Shown here one piece after another: positions 46,733 through 54,989 of a DNA stretch of 64,000 bases. Under the pieces are notes generated by a model. That model was not told the origin of the DNA, made no database searches, and saw only the letters and a program-made list of their open reading frames with translations. Source of the DNA: Alphaproteobacteria bacterium (GTDB taxonomy: Bacteria; Pseudomonadota; Alphaproteobacteria; UBA9219); the NCBI GenBank assembly GCA_026225415.1, contig JAMFSS010000006.1, positions 64,001 through 128,000 on the forward strand. Direction: 5' to 3'. Each line of letters starts with the position of its first letter. Within the stretch, counting starts at the first letter, position 1. A program made the position numbers and the translations under genes.

Positions 46733-47356
46733 GTGATCGGCAAACTCAAAGGCCTCATCGACAGCATCACAAACAATCACGTCATCCTCGACGTGAACGG
46801 CGTCGGCTACATCATCATCTGCTCCGCCCGTACCCTCCGCAACATCGGCGCAGTCGGCGAAGCCGCAACCCTACGCATCGAAACCCATGTGCGCGAAGAC
46901 GCCATCAATCTCTTCGGTTTCGGCGATGCGATGGAACAGGATTGGTTCAAACTTTTGACAACAGTCCAAGGCGTCGGCGCGAAAGTCGCGCTCGCGATTT
47001 TGGGTAGCCTGTCGCCCGAACAATTGGCGCAAGCGATAGCATCACAGGACAAAAGCGCCATGGCACAAGCCGATGGCGTAGGCCCCAAACTCGCGCTGCG
47101 TCTGGTCACGGAACTGAAAGACAAAATCCCCGCCTTCATGAGCACGCCCATCCGTTTGGCCGCGAGCGGTTCCGCTTCACCATTACCGCCCTCGCTTTCC
47201 GGCGACGCGCTCTCCGCCCTCATCAATCTTGGCTATCGCCGCGCCGAAGCTTTCGCCGCCGTGGCAAGCGTCAGCCAACAAAATCCCGATGCCAAACTTA
47301 ACGATATCATCCGCCTCAGCCTCGCGGAACTCAGCCGCAAGGACAGCGCCGCATGA
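46733..47356 (+). CDS. ruvA: Holliday junction branch migration protein RuvA
   Basis: A 207-residue RuvA with a GTG start (46733). Domain I has the OB-fold [12 protein letters not shown]-like beginning, domain II has helix-hairpin-helix motifs ([37 protein letters not shown]), and domain III ([16 protein letters not shown]) contacts RuvB. It overlaps ruvB by four bases (ATGA). Confidence 0.97.
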   Translation: MIGKLKGLIDSITNNHVILDVNGVGYIIICSARTLRNIGAVGEAATLRIETHVREDAINLFGFGDAMEQDWFKLLTTVQGVGAKVALAILGSLSPEQLAQAIASQDKSAMAQADGVGPKLALRLVTELKDKIPAFMSTPIRLAASGSASPLPPSLSGDALSALINLGYRRAEAFAAVASVSQQNPDAKLNDIIRLSLAELSRKDSAA

Positions 47357-48411
47357 AAGCCGCAACTGATCGCATCGTCGAACCAACCGCCCTGCCCACC
47401 GAAACACCCGATGTCGCGCTACGCCCGCAAACATTGGATGATTTCATCGGCCAGCCCGCGCTACGCGCCAATCTGAAAATTTTTATCGAAGCCGCGAAGC
47501 AACGCCAGCAATGCCTCGACCACACTTTATTATTCGGCCCGCCCGGCCTCGGTAAAACAACCCTCGCGCAAATTATCGCCCGTGAATTGGGCGTGAATTT
47601 CCGCAGCACGTCCGGCCCCGTTATCGCCCGCGCCGGCGACCTTGCCGCGCTTCTCACCAACCTGCAACCGCATGATGTTTTGTTCATTGATGAAATTCAC
47701 CGCCTGAACCCACAGGTCGAAGAAATCCTGTATCCCGCGATGGAAGATTTCCAGCTCGATCTGATGATCGGCGAAGGCCCCGCTGCGCGTTCGGTGCGCA
47801 TCGACCTGCCGCCCTTCACCCTTATCGGCGCAACCACGCGCAGCGGCCTCATCACCCGCCCCCTTCGCGAACGTTTCGGCATTCCGCTCCGTCTGCAATT
47901 TTATTCGACGCCCGAACTGCAACAAATTATTTCCCGCGCTGCCTCGAAACTGGATATGCCGCTTACCACCGATGGTGCCGCCGAAGTCGCCAGCCGCGCG
48001 CGCGGCACACCGCGTATCGCAGGCCGCCTGCTCCGCCGCGTGCGCGATTTCGCGCTTGTCGCGGGACACAAAGCCATCGACGCCAAAGCGGCTGACGAAG
48101 CCCTGTCGCGCCTCGAAGTCGACCGGTTGGGCTTCGACGCGATGGACAGAAAATATTTGTCGCTCATCGCCGAAAATTACGGCGGCGGCCCTGTCGGCGT
48201 CGAAACTTTGGGTGCGGCGCTGGCCGAACAACGCGATGTGTTGGAAGAAGTCATCGAACCTTACCTCATCCAGCAAGGGCTTCTGCAACGCACGCCGCGC
48301 GGACGCATGTTGACCGAAGGGGGATATAAGCATATCGGTTTAGGCATCCCCGCCGGACGCCAAGGCGAATTTCAAGCATTACAGGACAAACCCAGTGACG
48401 ACGACAACTGA
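47353..48411 (+). CDS. ruvB: Holliday junction branch migration helicase RuvB
   Basis: A 352-residue AAA+ motor. Walker A is [13 protein letters not shown] near residue 61, Walker B/DEIHR is [16 protein letters not shown], followed by the [19 protein letters not shown] sensor segment and a C-terminal winged-helix DNA-binding domain ([18 protein letters not shown]). It overlaps ruvA upstream and the thioesterase gene by 17 bases downstream. Confidence 0.98.
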   Translation: MKAATDRIVEPTALPTETPDVALRPQTLDDFIGQPALRANLKIFIEAAKQRQQCLDHTLLFGPPGLGKTTLAQIIARELGVNFRSTSGPVIARAGDLAALLTNLQPHDVLFIDEIHRLNPQVEEILYPAMEDFQLDLMIGEGPAARSVRIDLPPFTLIGATTRSGLITRPLRERFGIPLRLQFYSTPELQQIISRAASKLDMPLTTDGAAEVASRARGTPRIAGRLLRRVRDFALVAGHKAIDAKAADEALSRLEVDRLGFDAMDRKYLSLIAENYGGGPVGVETLGAALAEQRDVLEEVIEPYLIQQGLLQRTPRGRMLTEGGYKHIGLGIPAGRQGEFQALQDKPSDDDN

Positions 48412-48823
48412 GCCCACCCCTAAACCCCTTCAAAATTTCACATGGCCGGTACGCGTTTATTGGCAAGACACCGATGCCGGCGGCATCGTCTATCACCCCA
48501 ATTATCTCAGCTTTGCGCTCAAGGCACGCAGCGAATTTCTGCGCGCCCATTTTGGCAGCGAAACCGAATTATACAAACAGACGGGTATGTTACTGGTGGT
48601 TCGCCATGCCGAAATCGACTACCGCGCTTCGGCCAAACTGGATGATTTGTTGCAAGTCGGCGTGGAGCTTGAAAAGGTCGGCAACAGCTCTTTCACCCTT
48701 ATCCAACCCATCAAACGCGCCGGTCAATTGTTGGCGACGGTCAAGGTCGTTTTGGTCGCCATTAACGATGCCGGTGCCGCCACCCGCATCCCGCCCCAAT
48801 TACGCCAGATTTTCGAGTCATAA
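48395..48823 (+). CDS. ybgC: tol-pal system acyl-CoA thioesterase
   Basis: A 142-residue 4-hydroxybenzoyl-CoA-thioesterase-like hotdog protein. The catalytic segment [20 protein letters not shown] has the essential Asp, and [17 protein letters not shown] follows. It is the usual first gene of tol-pal clusters and hydrolyses short acyl-CoA or acyl-ACP thioesters. The GTG start overlaps ruvB by 17 bases; the tolQ start lies 71 bases downstream. Confidence 0.92.
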   Translation: MTTTTEPTPKPLQNFTWPVRVYWQDTDAGGIVYHPNYLSFALKARSEFLRAHFGSETELYKQTGMLLVVRHAEIDYRASAKLDDLLQVGVELEKVGNSSFTLIQPIKRAGQLLATVKVVLVAINDAGAATRIPPQLRQIFES

Positions 48824-48894
48824 GTAATTGTTGCCCCATACCCGCTCTTAACCTAATTTCCTATCAATACTCACGATCAGAAAGACCACAGCCC

Positions 48895-49683
48895 ATGGAC
48901 GCCCAACCCACCATCGCCGTAGCAGCCAACCAACTAGCGGGCTCCGTCGCCGCCAATGACATGTCCCTGATGGGTTTGTTCGGCCATGCCGACATCGTCG
49001 GCAAAATCGTCATTTCCGGCCTGTTGATGATTTCCATCCTGACCTGGGCGATTATTTTCGACAAAATCACCAAAGTGAAAAAGCTGAAAGCCAAGGCCGA
49101 ATATTTTGAAGAACGTTTCTGGTCGGCTGGCTCGCTCGATATGCTCTATGACAAAATCAAACGCCCCGCAGACCCCATGCAGGCCATTTTCGTGGCGGGC
49201 ATGAAGGAATGGCGTACAGCGCATGACAAAGGTTTGTTTCTTAACCCCGCCAGCCGTACCAATGTCATGCAGCGTATCGACCGCGTGTTGCAAGTGACAA
49301 TTGGCCGCGAAATGGCGATGGTCGAAACATGGATGACCTTTTTGGCATCCGTCGGTTCGGTTGCGCCTTTCATCGGTTTGTTCGGCACCGTCTGGGGCAT
49401 CATGCACAGCTTTATCGGCATCGCGCAGGCGCAAAACACCAGCCTCGCCGTCGTGGCGCCGGGCATTGCGGAATCGCTGCTCGCGACCGCCGTCGGCCTT
49501 ATCGCCGCCATTCCCGCCACCACCGCTTACAATAAATTCTCGACCGAAATCGGTCGTTATGGTGCGCGGTTGGATAATTTCTCCAATGATTTCACCGCGA
49601 CTTTGTCGCGTAATCTGGAAGATTCACGTGGTGCCACAACAACGCCCACCGCAACCGGCGAGGCGACATGGCAGCGCAAATGA
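48895..49683 (+). CDS. tolQ: Tol-Pal system protein TolQ
   Basis: A 262-residue MotA/TolQ/ExbB-type inner-membrane protein, the stator of the Tol machine. Three hydrophobic segments are visible, the first at about residues 38-58, then FLASVGSVAPFIGLFGTVWGIMHSF and ALRN-type AESLLATAVGLIAAIPATTAY. The last two form the proton channel with TolR. It overlaps tolR by 16 bases. Confidence 0.96.
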   Translation: MDAQPTIAVAANQLAGSVAANDMSLMGLFGHADIVGKIVISGLLMISILTWAIIFDKITKVKKLKAKAEYFEERFWSAGSLDMLYDKIKRPADPMQAIFVAGMKEWRTAHDKGLFLNPASRTNVMQRIDRVLQVTIGREMAMVETWMTFLASVGSVAPFIGLFGTVWGIMHSFIGIAQAQNTSLAVVAPGIAESLLATAVGLIAAIPATTAYNKFSTEIGRYGARLDNFSNDFTATLSRNLEDSRGATTTPTATGEATWQRK

Positions 49684-50123
49684 TGGGTGGCGGGGGTGGC
49701 CGTGGAGGCCGCCGCCGTTACAACCGCCCTGTTTCCGAAATCAATGTCACGCCGTTTGTCGACGTTATGTTGGTGTTGCTGGTGGTTTTTATGGTCACCG
49801 CGCCGATGATGACGGTCGCAGTGCCGGTCGATTTACCGAAAACCCAGGCGCATACCGTCAGCCAGGACAAAGAACCGTTGGTCGTCAGCATCGACGCCGA
49901 AGGCAAAATTTATCTGCAAGACAAAGCGATGCGTCTGGATGAATTAGTGCCAAAATTAAAGGCGGTGAGCGGCGCCAATGCCGACGCCCGCATTTTCGTG
50001 CGCGGCGACAAGGCGCTGGCCTATGGCCGCATCATGGAAGTGATGGGAACGATCAGCAGCGCAGGCTTCACCAAAGTCGCCCTTGTCGCCGAATTGCCGA
50101 ATGGCACACCCCACAGCGATTAA
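49668..50123 (+). CDS. tolR: Tol-Pal system protein TolR
   Basis: A 151-residue ExbD/TolR protein with one transmembrane segment. The channel Asp lies in EINVTPFVDVMLVLLVVFMV. The periplasmic domain ends near ALVAELPNGTPHSD. It starts with ATG 49668 within tolQ. Its stop is four bases from a reverse gene (50127), so the tol operon is interrupted here before tolA at 51357. Confidence 0.95.
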   Translation: MAAQMMGGGGGRGGRRRYNRPVSEINVTPFVDVMLVLLVVFMVTAPMMTVAVPVDLPKTQAHTVSQDKEPLVVSIDAEGKIYLQDKAMRLDELVPKLKAVSGANADARIFVRGDKALAYGRIMEVMGTISSAGFTKVALVAELPNGTPHSD

Positions 50124-50126
50124 GCC

Positions 50127-50675
50127 TTAGCGCATCACATAATCTGACGCATAGACTTTGCGCCAAGAATCTTTCTGGGGTTCGACAGGCGATGCATGAC
50201 GCTTTGTCACCCTTAAAAGGGCCGATTTTACTTCCTCATTAGACATATCCATATCGGTGGCGGCTAAATAATATTCTCCCGCCAACATATCAAAACTATG
50301 ACTATCATTTTTCATGTCTCTTTCTTCGTGATACTGCGCCATATATTCGCAAACAGTCCCGACATTATAGGCAATATCGGCGCGGCCAAATCGACGTAAA
50401 GTTGCGGTATCGCATGTGCCGATGACATAGCTGGCATATTGCATTTTATCTTTGTAATCTTCGGTGGCAATACACGCCGACCCCACAATGCGGGTAATTT
50501 CCAGATAACCATCGGATGAATCCTGAAAAGCGGCTTTTTCTGCCCAATCCAATGCCTCTAACAAATTCGCCTGATCGCCGTAAATGACCGACAAAGCCAC
50601 CATCGCGGCAATGGCTTCTTCACGATTTGTTTCGATTTGCGCCGCGCGCGCTTCCAACTCTTCAATTTGCGTCAC
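50127..50675 (-). CDS. unknown helical protein in the tol-inserted cassette
   Basis: A 182-residue protein I do not recognise. It starts with GTG 50675, preceded by GGAG, and has a helical pattern of alternating Ala, Glu and aromatic residues (LLEALDWAEKAAFQDSSDGYLEI, AGEYYLAATDMDM) suggestive of TPR-like repeats. It has no signal peptide. It lies on the strand opposite the tol genes, 27 bases after the triple-repeat gene, so the two are probably an operon. Its upstream leader shares a TTTTGGAGA-like segment with that of its partner. Confidence 0.65.
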   Translation of the reverse strand: MTQIEELEARAAQIETNREEAIAAMVALSVIYGDQANLLEALDWAEKAAFQDSSDGYLEITRIVGSACIATEDYKDKMQYASYVIGTCDTATLRRFGRADIAYNVGTVCEYMAQYHEERDMKNDSHSFDMLAGEYYLAATDMDMSNEEVKSALLRVTKRHASPVEPQKDSWRKVYASDYVMR

Positions 50676-50702
50676 TATATTTCTCCAAAAATGCCGAACG
50701 AC

Positions 50703-51257
50703 TCAACCCGGCGCGAATGAATCCTTCACCGTCTTTGCCACCGGCTTCGCCTTTTTTCTGTTCCCAGGCTTGCTAAGCTCAATTCCTGTTTTTTTGGCAA
50801 TTTTCCATACACCGACTGTGGAAATCCCACCCACCTGCTTGGCCACTTGCGCGGCATTCGGGTTTTCTCGCAAGGCCGCAATGATGGCGTCACGCTTGGC
50901 TTCAGGTATTTTGAGGCGAGCATCAGGTGCCGTAAGCATAATCCCTGCTTTTTTGGCAATTTTCCATACACCGACTGTGGAAATCCCATCCACTTGCCTG
51001 GCAATTTGGTTGGCATTCGGATTTTCCTGCAAAGCCGCAATGATTTCTGATCGTTTTTCAGATGTAATAGTTATTCTTTTTGCTATCTCAATGCCCGCTG
51101 CTTTGGCAATTTTCCATACAGTTGTTGGCGAAACATCTCCAAGCTGTTTGGCAACTTGGGTAGCGTTGGGGTTTTCCCGCAAGGCATCAATAATTCCTTG
51201 CCGCTTATCTGCAGCCATTGGAATCCGACCGGGGCTCTTTTTCTTAATATCTTCCAC
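50703..51257 (-). CDS. protein with three tandem helix-turn-helix-like repeats
   Basis: A protein of about 184 residues with three copies of a 41-residue unit, spaced about 50 residues apart: roughly residues 18-58, 68-108 and 121-161 of the GTG-started form. Each reads K-R-x-x-I-I-x-A-L-x-E-N-P-N-A-x-Q-x-A-K/R-Q-x, then a S-x-x-x-V-W-K-I-A-K helix. The pattern resembles homeodomain-like/recombinase HTH units and should bind DNA. I start at GTG 51257, where AGGAG lies seven bases upstream; TTG 51272 is an alternative. The C-terminus is basic (KKAKPVAKT). It has no match I can name. It lies inside the tol operon, antisense. Confidence 0.72.
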   Translation of the reverse strand: MEDIKKKSPGRIPMAADKRQGIIDALRENPNATQVAKQLGDVSPTTVWKIAKAAGIEIAKRITITSEKRSEIIAALQENPNANQIARQVDGISTVGVWKIAKKAGIMLTAPDARLKIPEAKRDAIIAALRENPNAAQVAKQVGGISTVGVWKIAKKTGIELSKPGNRKKAKPVAKTVKDSFAPG

Positions 51258-51356
51258 CCTATCTCTCCTCAAAAATGCCCTAATTGATTTCTATATAAAT
51301 ACCGTGTTTTATGCTTCCGCACCCTATCAAACACCAATAGTTTCGCCAACGCCTGA

Positions 51357-52178
51357 ATGTACAAAACCACGACCAATGATGACAGCCTTAAAAACGGCCT
51401 GACGGTATCCGGCGGGCTGCATTTGGCGTTGTTTTTGTTCCTTTATTTCGGCTTGCCACATCTGATCCCCCCCCTTCCTGCGCATCATGATCCGGTGCCG
51501 TTTGAAATCGTGACCCTTGCCGATATCACCAATACCCGTGTCACGCCCGACCAACAGCCCGATAAGCCAGCCCCGCCGCCCCAACCGCAACCCAAAGCCG
51601 CGCCGCAACCACCGCAACCCCAAGATAAACCGACGCCGCCAACGCCCGCGCCACCGAACCAGCCCCAGGCCGAGGCGTTGAAGCCCAAAATTGTCGAAAA
51701 ACCGAAACCGGTTGAAAAGCCTGCGCCGCCGCAACAAGACCTGCTGGCCAGTGTTTTGAAAGACGTCGCCAAAATGAAACCGACGCCGCCACCAACACCC
51801 ACCGAAACCAAAACCGACGCCAAAACGCCGCCCGCACAGGCCGCGAGCAACGCGCCATCGCTTTCCACGCGCCTGACCATTTCCGACGAAGACGCCTTGC
51901 GCCGCCAGATCGAACAATGCTGGAGCCCGCCGATCGGCGCGCGCGATGCCGACAAGCTGGTGGTTGAAGTCACCATCGACGTGAACGCCGACCGCACCGT
52001 GGCCAATGCCGACATCGTTGACAAATCCCGCTACAACACGGATTCTTTCTTCCGCGCCGCGGCCGATGCCGCCGTACGCGCGGTACGCAACCCGAAATGC
52101 AGCCCGTTGATTTTGCCCGCCGATAAATTCGACCAATGGAAACGCATCGATTTCACCTTTGATCCAAGGGATATGTAA
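51357..52178 (+). CDS. tolA: TolA-like periplasm-spanning protein
   Basis: A 273-residue TolA/TonB-like protein. A single hydrophobic anchor (about residues 15-37) is followed by a long Pro/Gln/Lys-rich linker (DKPAPPPQPQPKAAPQ-like, to about residue 165) and a C-terminal globular domain with EQCWSPPIGARDADKLVVEV and AVRAVRNPKCSPL. The C-terminal domain contacts TolB/Pal. It starts at ATG 51357, about 100 bases after the reverse cassette, and its stop overlaps tolB by one base. Confidence 0.9.
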   Translation: MYKTTTNDDSLKNGLTVSGGLHLALFLFLYFGLPHLIPPLPAHHDPVPFEIVTLADITNTRVTPDQQPDKPAPPPQPQPKAAPQPPQPQDKPTPPTPAPPNQPQAEALKPKIVEKPKPVEKPAPPQQDLLASVLKDVAKMKPTPPPTPTETKTDAKTPPAQAASNAPSLSTRLTISDEDALRRQIEQCWSPPIGARDADKLVVEVTIDVNADRTVANADIVDKSRYNTDSFFRAAADAAVRAVRNPKCSPLILPADKFDQWKRIDFTFDPRDM

Positions 52179-53569
52179 TGAAACAGAATGAGATAGTACG
52201 AGCAAAAACGGGTTTCGAGAATCCAACACAGACTGCCACCCTGCGGCGAGCTCTGTTTTGGCTCTCTTTCTGCCTCATCTTTCTTCTCGTTCTTTTCCCC
52301 TCTCCTTCTTTCGCCGATGTCAAAGTCGATATCACGCGCGGCGTGGTCGAACCTATCCCCATCGCCATCCCCGCCTTCTTCGGCGGCAGCCAAAATGAAT
52401 CGCAATATGGCCGCGATATCGCGCAAGTGGTCAGCAATGATCTGGTGCGCTCCGGTTTATTCGCCGCCGTCGATCCGCGTTCTTTCATGCAAGATGCCAA
52501 TTCCTTATTGGTGCAACCGCATTTCGCCGATTGGCGCGTCTTGAACGCGCAAGCCTTGGTGGTCGGCAAAATCGAAGCCCAGGCCGATGGCCGTTTAAAA
52601 GTCGAATTCCGTTTGTGGGATGTCTTCTCGGAACAGCAAATGACAGGATTGGCCTATTTCACAGTGCCGGATAATTGGCGCCGCGTGGCGCATATCGTCG
52701 CCGATGCAATCTATAAACGTATCACCGGCGAAGAAGGTTATTTCGACACGCGCATTGTCTATATTTCCGAATCCGGCATCGCCACCAACCGCATCAAGCG
52801 TCTGGCGATTATGGACCAAGACGGTGAGAATAACCGCATATTGTCCGATGGCCGCGCGATGGTTTTAACGCCGCGTTTCAGCCCGACCATGCAGCAAATC
52901 ACCTACATGGCTTATTACAACAATAAACCACGCGTCTATCTGTTTAACATCGACACCGGCGCGCAAACCGTGTTGGGCGATTTCGATCACATGACTTTCG
53001 CGCCGCGCTTCTCGCCGGACGGACAACATGTGATATTCTCGCTGTCCGAAGGCGGTGGCTCCAACATCTTTACGATGGATCTGCGCTCGCACCATATCCA
53101 GCAACTGACAACGGGCGGCGCCACCACGATCAATTCCGCGCCTTGCTATTCGCCCGATGGCCAATACATCACTTTTGAATCTGATCGCGGCGGTTCGCAA
53201 CAGGTTTATGTGATGCGCGCCAATGGCAGCGATGCGCAACGCATCAGCTTTGGCGAAGGCACCTATGGCACCCCCGTCTGGTCGCCACGCGGCGATTTGA
53301 TCGCCTTCACCAAAATGCATGGCGGCCAATTCTATATCGGCGTGATGCGTCCGGATGGAACCGGCGAACGCCAGCTGGTCGAAGCGTGGCATGCCGAAGG
53401 CCCGACATGGGCGCCGAATGGCCGCGTCTTGATGTATTTCAAGGAATCGCCATCGCCAACAGGCTCGCGTCCACACCTCTATTCGGTGGATCTGACCGGC
53501 TATAACGAACGCGCGATTACGACACCGACCGACGCGTCCGACCCCGCCTGGTCGCCGCTCCTGCCATAA
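52178..53569 (+). CDS. tolB: Tol-Pal system beta-propeller protein TolB
   Basis: A 463-residue periplasmic protein. The signal sequence LFWLSFCLIFLLVLFPSPSFA ends near residue 46 and the first 24 residues are an unusual basic/polar extension. Then come the TolB N-terminal domain (VDITRGVVEPIPIAIPAFFGG) and a six-bladed propeller with repeated FSPDGQ, YSPDGQ and WSPRGD strands. In most alphaproteobacteria pal follows; here it is absent and a long palindrome follows. Confidence 0.97.
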   Translation: MKQNEIVRAKTGFENPTQTATLRRALFWLSFCLIFLLVLFPSPSFADVKVDITRGVVEPIPIAIPAFFGGSQNESQYGRDIAQVVSNDLVRSGLFAAVDPRSFMQDANSLLVQPHFADWRVLNAQALVVGKIEAQADGRLKVEFRLWDVFSEQQMTGLAYFTVPDNWRRVAHIVADAIYKRITGEEGYFDTRIVYISESGIATNRIKRLAIMDQDGENNRILSDGRAMVLTPRFSPTMQQITYMAYYNNKPRVYLFNIDTGAQTVLGDFDHMTFAPRFSPDGQHVIFSLSEGGGSNIFTMDLRSHHIQQLTTGGATTINSAPCYSPDGQYITFESDRGGSQQVYVMRANGSDAQRISFGEGTYGTPVWSPRGDLIAFTKMHGGQFYIGVMRPDGTGERQLVEAWHAEGPTWAPNGRVLMYFKESPSPTGSRPHLYSVDLTGYNERAITTPTDASDPAWSPLLP

Positions 53570-53579
53570 GGAAAACCAT

Positions 53580-53675
53580 AAAGAACAGATTAGGTCGTTC
53601 CGCAAAAATTGCTTTTTCAGAACCGCCCTGGCGGGGCTGAAAATGCAATTTTATGCGAAATCCCGTTTGTTCTTT
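53580..53675. repeat. 96-base imperfect palindrome after tolB
   Basis: AAAGAACA (53580-53587) pairs with TGTTCTTT (53668-53675); CGCA-AAAATTGC (53601-53612) with GCAATTTTATGCG; TTTTCAG with CTGAAAA; and CCGC (53623-53626) with GCGG (53631-53634). The pairs are all nested on one centre, near 53628. It could be a transcript-stabilising hairpin or a mobile palindromic repeat. Confidence 0.72.
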
Positions 53676-53717
53676 GGATTGCCAAGGCCAAAAACCTTTG
53701 CCTTAGCCTGATAACCA

Positions 53718-54017
53718 TCACTGCCGCAAGGCCGCAGCACGTGTCTTCACCGACTTAACGCAAAAATCAAAAGAACGTTGCAGGCGACCCGCGAGCGTCT
53801 GGTAAGTCTGTCCTTCGGGATTGGGCGCCAATATTTTGGCGCAATAATCATTGGCCTGTTTCGCCGTTAAAGGCGCCGGTTTGGCTGCATGCGCGCTCGA
53901 CACAACTTCATATTGGGTCGAAGCAAAATGTTCGTAAAGCGCATCGGCGCCAATCAAGGCAACGCCGGTAAGGCTGAGGGTACAAGCAAGCTTAAATTCA
54001 TCCATCATCTGTTTCAT
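53718..54017 (-). CDS. small unknown membrane-anchored protein (99 aa)
   Basis: A 99-residue protein with an N-terminal hydrophobic segment (FKLACTLSLTGVALIGADALYEH). The soluble part ends in LQRSFDFCVKSVKTRAAALRQ. An AGGAGA ribosome site lies upstream of ATG 54017; a longer open frame to 54065 is less likely. I do not recognise it. The two cysteines DYCAK and FDFCVK could form a disulfide if it is periplasmic. Confidence 0.62.
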   Translation of the reverse strand: MKQMMDEFKLACTLSLTGVALIGADALYEHFASTQYEVVSSAHAAKPAPLTAKQANDYCAKILAPNPEGQTYQTLAGRLQRSFDFCVKSVKTRAAALRQ

Positions 54018-54133
54018 AATTCTCTCCTCAAAAAAGAACGCATCTAACAATCTGGACAATAGCAAATAATCCTGAAACTATTGAGCACTTTTGCTATCAA
54101 GACGCTCCAAATCCTCAATGAAAACGAAAAAAC

Positions 54134-54781
54134 ATGGTTAACTCCCCTATCATCGCCATCGACGGCCCCAGCGCCAGCGGCAAAGGCACAATAGCCCGCA
54201 AACTGGCGGCGCATTATAATTTCGCGCATCTGGATACGGGCTTGCTCTATCGCGCGGTCGGCATGGCGGTCGTCAATGCAGGCAAAGACCCATCCGACCC
54301 CGTTGCCGCCGAACATGCCGCCCGCACCCTTAACCCCGCGCAATTAACCGATATCGAAAATCTGCGTTCCGACGAAGCCGGTGTCGCCGCATCCAAAGTG
54401 GGCGCTATCCCCGCCGTTCGCACAGCCTTACTGAAATTCCAAAAAGATTTTTGCACCGCCCCACCGGACGGCAAAAAAGGCGCGGTGTTGGACGGGCGCG
54501 ATATCGGCACAATCATCGCCCCCGATGCGCCCGTGAAAATTTTCGTGACGGCCAGCCCCCAAGCACGCGCCACGCGCCGTTTCAAAGAACTGCAAGACCG
54601 TGGTTTATCAACAACTTATAATGAGGTAGTGGCCGACATGCAGGCCCGCGACACCCGCGACAGCGAACGCGCAACCGCCCCCAGCAAACCAGCCAGCGAC
54701 GCCATCCTGCTCGACACCACCGACCTGACGGCAGAACAAGCCCTTGCCGAGGCCATCCGTATCGCCGAAACGCGCTTATAA
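54134..54781 (+). CDS. cmk: cytidylate kinase
   Basis: A 215-residue NMP kinase phosphorylating CMP/dCMP. The P-loop GPSASGKGTIAR, LDTGLLYRAV and LDGRDIGTIIAPDAPVKIF motifs are intact. It commonly precedes rpsA. aroA, often located upstream, is not here. The rpsA start lies 208 bases downstream. Confidence 0.96.
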   Translation: MVNSPIIAIDGPSASGKGTIARKLAAHYNFAHLDTGLLYRAVGMAVVNAGKDPSDPVAAEHAARTLNPAQLTDIENLRSDEAGVAASKVGAIPAVRTALLKFQKDFCTAPPDGKKGAVLDGRDIGTIIAPDAPVKIFVTASPQARATRRFKELQDRGLSTTYNEVVADMQARDTRDSERATAPSKPASDAILLDTTDLTAEQALAEAIRIAETRL

Positions 54782-54989
54782 TCCTTGCATTACAAGCCCT
54801 TCTATCCTATCAAACCCGCGCCCGGTATGTTGCGGGGCGATGGATGAAAACCGGAAAAACGAGCCTAGCTTTCAGCTCTATCCGACAATTTTCAGATCAT
54901 TTTATTTAACACTAAAAAGAAAGCACGGCGGAACCCTATCGCTTCAGGCGATAAAACCAAAAGTTCCCGCTCCAAGAAAGAGAAAAAAC
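54782..54989 (+). other. leader region of rpsA
   Basis: 208 bases between cmk and rpsA. An open frame upstream of rpsA exists but has no family support, so the leader is probably untranslated. S1 is known to repress its own mRNA in E. coli via the leader; the exact structure here is not evident. A weak AAGAAAGAG lies before the ATG at 54990. Confidence 0.45.

Noticed and set aside
50791-51120. Regularly spaced repeats (about 150-159 bases apart) that might suggest a CRISPR or minisatellite.
   Set aside because: They are in frame inside one gene and encode the three HTH-like units; spacers are conserved coding sequence.
54744-54989. An 82-codon N-terminal extension of S1.
   Set aside because: It overlaps cmk, lacks family similarity and starts without a ribosome site; the family start is at 54990.
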